A stretch of 64,000 nt of DNA from Mesorhizobium sp. L-8-3. Lineage in GTDB: Bacteria; Pseudomonadota; Alphaproteobacteria; Rhizobiales; Rhizobiaceae. The stretch spans positions 4,713,501-4,777,500 of the forward strand of contig NZ_AP023262.1 in assembly GCF_016756615.1 (NCBI RefSeq). The letters run 5' to 3'. A program made the translations under genes and the position numbers. How positions within the stretch are numbered: position 1 is the stretch's first letter; every line of letters starts with the position of its first letter. Below are positions 1-7,087 of the stretch, in pieces. The notes under the pieces were generated by a model. The model was not told the DNA's origin. It saw only the letters and a program-made list of their open reading frames with translations, and made no database searches.

Positions 1-359
1 CGGGCAAGGCCTTCGCCGCCTTCCTGCCGGGAAAGATAACGGATCCTCTCGTGCGCGCAGAACTGGAAGGAGGGGAGCCTTCTCTCTACGCCATCCCCAA
101 TGTGAGCGAGGAGACCTTTCGAAGCGAAGTGGCAACGGTCGCCAGGCAGGGCTATTCGATCACCAGGGATGCTCCGATCCCCGGCGTCAGCGCGGTGGCC
201 GCGCCCGTCTTCGACCACACTGGAACGGTCCAGCTCGTGGTAACGGTGATTGGACCCACCAATTTCATAGACTTGTCGGAGGAAGGCCCCTGCGTGACAC
301 GGCTGATGGAATTCACCGCGGGCCTGTCACGCGATCTCGGCCATCTCGAAGACGCCTGA
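1..359 (+). CDS. IclR-family transcriptional regulator, C-terminal part (5' end outside window)
   Basis: The frame is open from base 3 to the TGA at 357-359, giving about 118 residues. It begins GKAFAAFLPG and continues through a stretch containing GYSITRDAPIPGVSAVAAP and a final amphipathic helix. This is the end of the IclR effector-binding (GAF-like) domain, in which a small molecule controls binding of an N-terminal winged helix; that DNA-binding part lies upstream of the window. The ATG-like GTG at 51 is internal, not a start. The gene lies next to dehydrogenase and TRAP transporter genes, so regulation of that cluster is a reasonable inference. Its last 47 bases overlap the end of the convergent transporter gene. 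Confidence 0.85.
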   Translation, partial: GKAFAAFLPGKITDPLVRAELEGGEPSLYAIPNVSEETFRSEVATVARQGYSITRDAPIPGVSAVAAPVFDHTGTVQLVVTVIGPTNFIDLSEEGPCVTRLMEFTAGLSRDLGHLEDA

Positions 360-1278
360 GATAGCGCGACAGTATGTCAAGCGACACGACCAGCCCAGCC
401 GTGGCGACGGCAACCCCGAGAAGCTGAGCACCGTTCGGCCATTGGCCGGTGATGGGAATGGCAAGCAGCACGGCAAGCGGCGGCACCAGCGCCGGAAAAA
501 GAGCGGCCAATCCCGACCCTATCAGCGAAATGGTGGCCGCAAAGGCAACGATTGCCAGACAGCCGCCCAGGACGCCCTGATAGAACGCTTGCTCGACCCA
601 CAGTGGCAAGGGCAGATCGGCCGGCTCGAACAGCAGGAGATAGAAGGGCAGGAAGGAGATCGCTGTCACCAGCGAGACGGCTCCCGTGGTTTCCACGGCC
701 GGCAGGCGCCAACGGCCGAGCAAATAGGTAAACGCTCCCCACAATGTGCCCGATCCGACGAAGCAAAGATCGCCGAGAATCACATTTGCGCCTGCCGCTG
801 GGGATGCCGGCCGGTCGGCGGCGATCGCAATGAGACCGAGGATCAGGACGGCGATGCCCGCCTTGCGATGCGGCGGCAGCCGCGTCCCGTCGAGCAGAAC
901 CGGCAGGAAATTTGCCACGAGCATAGTCACTCCCGGCGAGATAACCACCGCATGCGCCAGAGGCGCCAGACCATAGCCAGTGTTGAAGATGAAGGCAAAG
1001 GGAGGGCCGATCGCAATGCTGAGCAGGATCACGCGCCTGAGCGTCAGTCCGGTCGGGGCTCTGCCCTTGCGGAGCATGAGAAGCGGCGTCAGCATCGCCG
1101 CAGCCACCGCATAGCGCAGCATGGCCAGATCGGCGCTGGTGAAACCTTCGGCCCGGCCGATATCCACGCCAATGTTGTAGATCGCCCACATCAGTGCCGC
1201 CGACAGCCCGATGAGAACGCCCCTGACGAGGCGCCCCCTCGGGAGCGCCGTGTCGGCGACTATGGTCGACTCGCTCAC
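313..1278 (-). CDS. EamA/DMT-family membrane transporter
   Basis: A 321-residue protein with about ten hydrophobic segments in two homologous halves (roughly residues 15-150 and 170-300), the layout of EamA drug/metabolite transporters. These usually export small metabolites or amino acids across the inner membrane; the substrate cannot be told from sequence. The ATG at 1278 overlaps the stop of the upstream flavoprotein gene by four bases, so the two are likely translationally coupled in one operon with the SDR gene before them. The 3' end runs 47 bases into the convergent IclR gene. It may export a product or toxic intermediate of the linked oxidation pathway, which is inference only. Confidence 0.85.
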   Translation of the reverse strand: MSESTIVADTALPRGRLVRGVLIGLSAALMWAIYNIGVDIGRAEGFTSADLAMLRYAVAAAMLTPLLMLRKGRAPTGLTLRRVILLSIAIGPPFAFIFNTGYGLAPLAHAVVISPGVTMLVANFLPVLLDGTRLPPHRKAGIAVLILGLIAIAADRPASPAAGANVILGDLCFVGSGTLWGAFTYLLGRWRLPAVETTGAVSLVTAISFLPFYLLLFEPADLPLPLWVEQAFYQGVLGGCLAIVAFAATISLIGSGLAALFPALVPPLAVLLAIPITGQWPNGAQLLGVAVATAGLVVSLDILSRYLRRLRDGRDRVTGPR

Positions 1279-2975
1279 GAGTTGGCGCCGGACATGTGGC
1301 GCGCGGCGATGTAGCCGAATGTGATCGCCGGTCCGAGCGTGATGCCGCCACCGGGATAATTGCCGCCCATGATGGATGCCGCGTCGTTGCCGGCCGCATA
1401 GAGCCCCCGAATTGGCTTGCCGGCTTCATCCAGCACGCGGGCATATTCATCGCATTTGAGGCCGGCAAAGGTACCGAGGTCGCCAACCACGAGCCTGACG
1501 GCATAGAACGGCCCGTCCTCCACCGGCGCAACACAAGGGTTCGGCTTATGTTCCGGATCTCCGAGCGACCGGTTATACGCCGTCGACCCCTTGTGGAATT
1601 CGGGATCCTCCCCATTTCGCGCATGCGCGTTGAAGCGCGCCACCGTTTGCTCGAGCTCGGCTGCATCAGCGCCGATCTTGCCGGCAAGCTCAACCAGTGT
1701 CGTGCCCTCCATCAGATAGCCGGAGCGGATATGCTGGCGGAAAGGGACAGGGGCCGGCTTGACGTAGCCGAGCCCGTATTTGCGCATTGTCTTGTGGTCG
1801 GCGACGAAGAAGGCGCAGATCTCCTGGCCTTCTTCGCGGCAGGTCCTGACCATGGCCTGACAGAAATCATGGTAGGAATTCGCCTCGTTGACGAAGCGCT
1901 TGCCCGAGCGGGTCACGGCTATGACGCCGGGCTTGGAGCGGTCGACGAAATGCGGGAAGACACCGAGCGTGCCGTCGCTGCGCGGAGGACGTGACACGGG
2001 AACCCACGCCGCGGAGTTCGGCAGCGTTTCATCGACATGCGCGCCGGCCGCTTCGCCCAGTCGCAGTCCGTCGCCGGTGTTTCCGGGCGGGGCCGGCGAC
2101 ACATGCTCATAGCCGGCGGGCGCATGCGGAAAGAGTGCCTTGCGGCGGACGGGGTCCTGTGGAAAGCCGCCTGCGGCCAGCACCACGCCCTTCCTGGCTG
2201 AGACTTCGACGACGCCTTCCTTCGTATCGACGATAGCGCCCGTGACCTGCCCGCTCTTGTCGCGCAGGAGCTCACGCACCGCCGCGCTGGTCCAGATCGG
2301 CACATTCTTGTCGAAGCAGGACTTGGCGAGGCGGGCCACCAGCGCATTGCCGTTCATCAGTCGCATCGGCCGACCATGAAGGGCCATGTCGCGCAGAAAC
2401 TTCAGGAAAAGCTTGCCGACATAGAAGGCGGAGACGGGCGATCGGGTGACGTTGAAGAAATGCAAGAGCTCCTTGCCGGAACCGATCATCATCCCAAGGA
2501 AAGTGATTTCGGAAAGCGGCGGACGCAGACGACGAATCTCATCTCTCAATTCGCGCCCGTCGAAGGGGCGGGCAACGATGGAGCGGCCGCCCGGCATGCC
2601 GCCCGGCGCGTCGGGATGGTAATCGGCAAAGGTCGGGCCGAGATCGAATTTCAGCGCTGTGCTTTCCTCGAAGAACTCGACCGCCTTCGGGCCGGCTTCG
2701 AGGAATGCGTCGACGCGCGCGGCATCGAATTGGTCGCCGGTCTCGTGTTGCAGGTAGACACGGGCCTTCTCCGGGCTGTCCTCGACGCCGGCGCGTTTTG
2801 CCGGGCCATTGCAGGGGATCCACATCCAGCCGCCGGAACGCGCCGTGGTGCCGCCGAATACGGGTTCCTTCTCGACGACCAGAACGTCGAGGTTGCGGTG
2901 GGCGGCCGACACTGCGCTCGAGAGTCCGCCGGCACCGGAGCCAACCACCAAAACGTCGCAAACGTGCTTTTTCAT
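1275..2975 (-). CDS. FAD-dependent oxidoreductase, KstD/fumarate reductase flavoprotein type
   Basis: A roughly 566-residue flavoprotein. The N-terminus has the FAD dinucleotide-binding motif (VVGSGAGG, within the first 20 residues) followed by EKEPVFGGTTARSGG. The C-terminus carries a glycine-rich FAD motif GGNYPGGGITLGPA. This architecture is that of the 3-ketosteroid delta-1-dehydrogenase/fumarate reductase/flavocytochrome c family, which catalyses FAD-linked desaturation or reduction next to a carbonyl. The real substrate is not visible; a steroid is not implied. The ATG at 2975 is preferred to the TTG at 2990, five codons earlier. The gene lies 30 bases after the SDR gene and overlaps the EamA gene by four bases, so the three form an operon. 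Confidence 0.85.
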   Translation of the reverse strand: MKKHVCDVLVVGSGAGGLSSAVSAAHRNLDVLVVEKEPVFGGTTARSGGWMWIPCNGPAKRAGVEDSPEKARVYLQHETGDQFDAARVDAFLEAGPKAVEFFEESTALKFDLGPTFADYHPDAPGGMPGGRSIVARPFDGRELRDEIRRLRPPLSEITFLGMMIGSGKELLHFFNVTRSPVSAFYVGKLFLKFLRDMALHGRPMRLMNGNALVARLAKSCFDKNVPIWTSAAVRELLRDKSGQVTGAIVDTKEGVVEVSARKGVVLAAGGFPQDPVRRKALFPHAPAGYEHVSPAPPGNTGDGLRLGEAAGAHVDETLPNSAAWVPVSRPPRSDGTLGVFPHFVDRSKPGVIAVTRSGKRFVNEANSYHDFCQAMVRTCREEGQEICAFFVADHKTMRKYGLGYVKPAPVPFRQHIRSGYLMEGTTLVELAGKIGADAAELEQTVARFNAHARNGEDPEFHKGSTAYNRSLGDPEHKPNPCVAPVEDGPFYAVRLVVGDLGTFAGLKCDEYARVLDEAGKPIRGLYAAGNDAASIMGGNYPGGGITLGPAITFGYIAARHMSGANS

Positions 2976-3005
2976 CGCGGATGATCCCAAGGTCTCGAGA
3001 AGAAA

Positions 3006-3758
3006 TCAGGCGGCGAGATAGCCGCCATCGACCGGCAGGATGGCGCCGGTCACATAGCTCGACATGTTCGAGGCGAGGAAGAGGACTGGGCCGACCAGCT
3101 CTTCCGGCCGGCCGGTCCGGCCGAGCGGCGTGTGGGCCATGAAGCGGCCGATAGCCGCCTCGTTCCCGCGCGTCGCCTCTGTCATCGGCGTGTCGATGAC
3201 GCCGGGCGCGATCGCGTTGACGCGGATACCCCGCGGCGCGAGATCATGCGCCAGCGCCTTGGTGAATTGCGCCACCGCACCCTTGCTCGCCACATAGGCC
3301 GGAATGCCCGGCCCGGCGACCTGCGACATGATGGAAGCCAGATTAATAATGCGTCCCCGCGTCTTTTCGAGTTGCGGAACGAAGGCCTGCACCATGTTCT
3401 TCGTGCCATCGACATTGACCCGGAAGGTCGCTTCCCAGTGATCGTCGAAATCCGGATCGTCGAGCCCGTGGCGACGGATGATGCCCGCATTGTTGACGAG
3501 GATGGCAGTCTCGCCCAAGTCCTGACGGACCCTGGTCGCGAAATTGCGGCAGGCGGTCCGATCGGACACGTCGACCTTCAGGGCAAGCGCCTCGCCGCCC
3601 TCTCTGTGAATAATCGCCGCCGATTCTTCGACCGTCTCGCCATTCGCGTCGCACAGCGCCAGGCGAACGCCCGCCTGTGCCAGGCCGAGTGCGATGGCGC
3701 GGCCATTGCCTTGCCCCGCGCCGGTCACGACGGCGACGGATCCTGCGATCCCGAACAT
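3006..3758 (-). CDS. SDR-family NAD(P)-dependent dehydrogenase
   Basis: A 250-residue classical short-chain dehydrogenase. It has the nucleotide-binding motif TGAGQGNG (residues 12-19), NNAG at 89-92, catalytic Ser142, and the active-site pair Tyr155 and Lys159 in YVASK. The C-terminus ends LPVDGGYLAA as in many FabG-like enzymes. It probably interconverts an alcohol and a ketone using NAD(P)H. A very strong ribosome binding site (GGAGGTGGAGG) directly precedes the ATG. It is the first gene of the minus-strand operon with the flavoprotein and EamA exporter, and divergent from the TRAP transporter genes, which suggests a shared imported substrate. Confidence 0.9.
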   Translation of the reverse strand: MFGIAGSVAVVTGAGQGNGRAIALGLAQAGVRLALCDANGETVEESAAIIHREGGEALALKVDVSDRTACRNFATRVRQDLGETAILVNNAGIIRRHGLDDPDFDDHWEATFRVNVDGTKNMVQAFVPQLEKTRGRIINLASIMSQVAGPGIPAYVASKGAVAQFTKALAHDLAPRGIRVNAIAPGVIDTPMTEATRGNEAAIGRFMAHTPLGRTGRPEELVGPVLFLASNMSSYVTGAILPVDGGYLAA

Positions 3759-3925
3759 CCTCCACCTCCAGAATTAGGCTATTGCTAATCTGTTTGATTA
3801 TAATTAATGTTCGAGATGAGCAAGCCGGGCGGGAGCGATTTCTGTCCCGTTTGCAGGAGCTGGCACTACCACGGTGCCGGGAGGATGACTTGCGCCCGCT
3901 ACGGGTGCCATCAGGGGAGGACCTC
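3759..3925. promoter_or_regulatory. divergent promoter/operator region between SDR operon and dctPQM
   Basis: This is an unusually AT-rich spacer between two divergent operons. It contains an inverted repeat ATTAG-7-CTAAT (3773-3789) and a TATAAT hexamer at 3799-3804, overlapped by a TATAAT on the opposite strand (3797-3802). A small-molecule regulator such as the IclR protein at the window start could bind here, but this is inference from position and symmetry only. A good ribosome binding site (AGGGGAGG, 3913-3920) precedes dctP. Confidence 0.45.
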
Positions 3926-4963
3926 ATGAAGAATCGGCTTGTCGCCGCGGCCCTTGCGGCGACCATGCTTTCCACAAGCGCTCCGGCCATTGCCGAGAGC
4001 TTCGATCTGCAAAGCGTCTTCGGCCTGCAGGTGCCGTCCATCGGGCCGAGCCCCGTCAAATGGGCCGAGCGCGTTAAACTGATGGCCGGCGGCAAGGTGG
4101 AGATCAAAGTTCACGGCGCCGGCGATTTCGTGCCGCCCTTCGAAGTGTTTGGCGCAGTATCTTCAGGCGCCATCCCGATGGGTTTCGACTGGATCGGCTA
4201 CTGGGCCGAGACCATCCCGGTCGCCAACCTGATCGGGTCCATGCCCTTCGGTCCGAGCCCCGACGTGGCTCTTGCCTGGATGTTCGAAGGCGGCGGCCTG
4301 GAGATCATCCAAAAGGCCTATGACCCGCACGGGGTGAAGGTCATTCCTTGCCATCTGGTGGTGCCCGAGGCGGGCGGCTGGTTCAGCAAGGAGATAAATT
4401 CCGTCGAGGATTTCAAGGGTCTCAACATGCGAATTGCCGGTCTCGGAGGCAAGACGCTGGCCGGGCTCGGCGCCAACACACAGCTCGTGCCGGCCGGCGA
4501 GATCTTCGTGTCTCTCGAAACCGGCCGCATCGACGCCACCGAATTCTCCGCCCCGCAGCTCGATCTCGGCTTCGGTTTCCAGAAGGTGGTGAAAAACTAC
4601 TACTTCCCGGGCTGGCACCAGCCCTCGAGCTGGGACTCCATCATCATCAACATGGATGTGTGGAACAGCTTCGACGAGGGCACTCAGCAGATCATGGTCG
4701 AGGCGTGCAAGGCCAACATAGCCTACAATCTGGGCGACCAGCTCAATGCCCAGGCTGAGGCGATCGCCACCATCCGCGAAGCAGGCGTCAACGTCCGCCG
4801 TTTTCCCGACGAGGTCCTGATGGCGATCCGCGACGAGGCCCAACGCGTTTTGCAGGAAGAGGGCGAGAAGGACCCGATCTTCAAGGAAGCGCATGAATCG
4901 CTGACTGCCTATATGGACCGCGTCGGCGAGTGGGAGCGCCTGCAGGCCATCCCTCACAACTAG
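3926..4963 (+). CDS. dctP: TRAP transporter substrate-binding protein, DctP type
   Basis: A 345-residue periplasmic binding protein. It starts with a Sec signal peptide (MKNRLVAAALAATMLSTSAP, cleavage near AIA-ES). The body shows the DctP fold signature: capture-domain text around GAVSSGAIPMGFDWIGYW, and the conserved AGLGGKTLAGLGA and VSLETGRIDATE segments. DctP proteins capture carboxylates or related anions and deliver them to the DctQM permease using an ion gradient. The open frame extends upstream to 3677, but the ATG at 3926 has both the ribosome binding site and the signal peptide. It is followed by dctQ and dctM. The ligand is unknown; it is probably a substrate of the divergent dehydrogenases. 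Confidence 0.9.
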   Translation: MKNRLVAAALAATMLSTSAPAIAESFDLQSVFGLQVPSIGPSPVKWAERVKLMAGGKVEIKVHGAGDFVPPFEVFGAVSSGAIPMGFDWIGYWAETIPVANLIGSMPFGPSPDVALAWMFEGGGLEIIQKAYDPHGVKVIPCHLVVPEAGGWFSKEINSVEDFKGLNMRIAGLGGKTLAGLGANTQLVPAGEIFVSLETGRIDATEFSAPQLDLGFGFQKVVKNYYFPGWHQPSSWDSIIINMDVWNSFDEGTQQIMVEACKANIAYNLGDQLNAQAEAIATIREAGVNVRRFPDEVLMAIRDEAQRVLQEEGEKDPIFKEAHESLTAYMDRVGEWERLQAIPHN

Positions 4964-5076
4964 CCCCTTACCCCAGGAAGCGAGGGGTTTACGTCGCGCG
5001 TCCCGGCCGATAAGGCGCCGGACGCGCTCCGGCCTACCGGCGCCAGCGCGAAAGATCGTTCCCTGAAAGTGCGCTC

Positions 5077-5646
5077 ATGACCCGTATCCTTCATCGGCTG
5101 CAAACCCTTTGCACCTTGCCAGGACAAGTCGTCGGCTGGCTGATCCTGCCGCTGATCTTGAGCGTCTGCCTGACGGTCCTGGCCGCACAGCTCGGTATCA
5201 ATGTCCTTGCCGATTGGGGCGAGGCCGTACCGCTGTTTGGAAAGGCACTGACCGTCAACTCGCTTCTGGATCTGCAATGGCACATCTTCGCGCTGATCGT
5301 GCTCTTCGGTGGCGTCTACGCCCTGCGTGACAACAGCCATGTCTCGGTTGACGTATTCTCCTCCGCTCTATCCGAGCGGGCGCGGCTCGCGATCCGACTG
5401 TTCGGCGATCTCTTCTTCCTCCTGCCCTTCTGCGCGATCATCGCCTGGTACGGTTATGGTTTCGCTGAGAAGGCTTTGATATCCGGAGAAGCCTCGACCT
5501 ATGGCGGCTTGATCGATCGGTGGGCGATCAAGGCCGCAATCCCGGCGGCATTCGCCTTGCTCGGACTTTATGCCCTCCTGCGCGTGATCGCGACGGCACT
5601 CGAACTCGCCGGTTTCTCCACGACAAGCGATGGCGCCACCCGATGA
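5077..5646 (+). CDS. dctQ: TRAP transporter small permease, DctQ type
   Basis: A 189-residue integral membrane protein with four predicted membrane segments, the size and layout of the DctQ subunit. It contains the typical LQWHIFALIVLFGGVYALRD segment with DNSHVSVDVF after it; this stretch is highly recognisable in the family. DctQ assembles with DctM in the inner membrane and helps couple the binding protein to transport. The gene lies 113 bases after dctP. Its stop overlaps the start of dctM by four bases (ATGA), so the two subunits are translationally coupled. Confidence 0.9.
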   Translation: MTRILHRLQTLCTLPGQVVGWLILPLILSVCLTVLAAQLGINVLADWGEAVPLFGKALTVNSLLDLQWHIFALIVLFGGVYALRDNSHVSVDVFSSALSERARLAIRLFGDLFFLLPFCAIIAWYGYGFAEKALISGEASTYGGLIDRWAIKAAIPAAFALLGLYALLRVIATALELAGFSTTSDGATR

Positions 5647-6989
5647 CCGACGCCTATTTCTGGCCCATCGTGATGCTGGTCGGTCTGATGGCCGGCATCT
5701 TCACCGGCTACCCTGTCGCCTTCGTCCTGGCCGGCATCGGCCTGATCTTCGCCCTGCTGGCCGAAGTGCCGATGCTGTTCCTGTCCCTCGGCGTTTCGCG
5801 CATCTACTCGGGCATCCTGACCAACTGGCTGCTGATCGCCATACCGCTCTTCGTCTTCATGGGGCTGATGCTGGAACGGTCCGGTGTCGCGCAGCGGCTC
5901 CTGCGTTCGCTTGCCTCGGTATTTCGCGGATTGCCGGGCGGCTATGCCTTCGCCGTGGCCATCATCGGCGTCGTGATGGCCGCATCCACCGGCATCATCG
6001 GAGCCTCAGTGGTGCTGATGGGCATGATGGCGCTGCCCACCATGCTGAAGAACGGCTACGACGCCCGGATATCGACGGGGCTTATCGCTTCGAGCGGCAC
6101 GCTCGGCATTCTCATTCCCCCGAGCGTGATGCTTATCGTGCTCGGCGATCAGATGCGGGTCTCGGTGGGCGACCTGTTCATGGGAGCTGTCGGTCCGGGA
6201 TTGCTGCTGGGCGGGCTCTATCTCACATATCTGATCGTCATCGCGGTCTTCCAGCCGCATCGCATGCCGGTGGCGAAAGCGGAGAATGTTGGCGAGCCCT
6301 TGCTGCGCGTCGCGCTGGCGCTGACGCGTGATCTTCTGGCGCCCGTGGCATTGATCGCGGCCGTGCTCGGAACGATCGTCACGGGCATCGCAACGCCGAC
6401 GGAATCGGCGGCGATCGGCGCGGCCGGAGCGACGCTCCTGGCGCTGATCTCGGGCAATCTCAGCTTGTCCTTCCTCGCCGAAGCCCTGCGCGACACCACC
6501 AAGACGACGGCTATGATCATCTTCGTGATGATCGGCGCCACCATCTTCAGCGTCATCTTCCGCAAGCTCGGCGGCGATCAGATGATTGTCGATGCCCTTG
6601 CCCTGCACGGCGACAATCCCCATGCGGTCCTGCTCACCATCATGCTTGTCGTGTTCGTTCTGGGCTTTTTCCTCGAATGGGTGGAAATCACCCTGGTCGT
6701 CGTGCCCATCGTCGCGCCAATTGTTGCCAAGCTCAATTTCGGCCTGACACCGGAGCACACGATGATCTGGTTCGCCATCGCACTGTCCGTCAACCTGCAG
6801 ACGTCGTTCCTGACACCGCCCTTCGGTTACGCGCTCTTTTACCTGCGCGGCATTGCGCCGGACGGAGTATCGATCTCGACCATCTATCGCGGCATCATCC
6901 CCTTCGTGCTGCTGCAGCTTGCCGCTCTGGCAATGGTCGTTCTGTGGCCCGAGATCACGCTATGGCTGCCGAACTGGTTGGCGAAATGA
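5643..6989 (+). CDS. dctM: TRAP transporter large permease, DctM type
   Basis: A 448-residue membrane protein with about twelve hydrophobic segments, matching the DctM subunit that forms the ion-coupled translocation pathway. Typical family segments include ASTGIIGASVVLMG, SGTLGILIPPSVMLIV, and NLQTSFLTPPFGYALFYLRG near the C-terminus. The open frame runs back to 5520, but the ATG at 5643 overlaps the dctQ stop and begins with a short cytoplasmic end before the first membrane segment, so it is the preferred start. It completes the three-gene DctPQM operon. A hairpin without a T-run (7000-7023) lies just beyond the stop. Confidence 0.92.
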   Translation: MTDAYFWPIVMLVGLMAGIFTGYPVAFVLAGIGLIFALLAEVPMLFLSLGVSRIYSGILTNWLLIAIPLFVFMGLMLERSGVAQRLLRSLASVFRGLPGGYAFAVAIIGVVMAASTGIIGASVVLMGMMALPTMLKNGYDARISTGLIASSGTLGILIPPSVMLIVLGDQMRVSVGDLFMGAVGPGLLLGGLYLTYLIVIAVFQPHRMPVAKAENVGEPLLRVALALTRDLLAPVALIAAVLGTIVTGIATPTESAAIGAAGATLLALISGNLSLSFLAEALRDTTKTTAMIIFVMIGATIFSVIFRKLGGDQMIVDALALHGDNPHAVLLTIMLVVFVLGFFLEWVEITLVVVPIVAPIVAKLNFGLTPEHTMIWFAIALSVNLQTSFLTPPFGYALFYLRGIAPDGVSISTIYRGIIPFVLLQLAALAMVVLWPEITLWLPNWLAK

Positions 6990-7087
6990 CCTGGACAGTC
7001 CCGATCGTCTGAGGCCGATCGGGAAAGGGTGGCCGCTTCTGACCCGACTGCTTCCTCAGGAATTGATCACTCAATTGCCGGAGAGAG

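Noticed and set aside
7000-7023. CCCGATCG-8-CGATCGGG hairpin as a dctM terminator
   Set aside because: Good stem but no T-run on either strand, so I did not call it.
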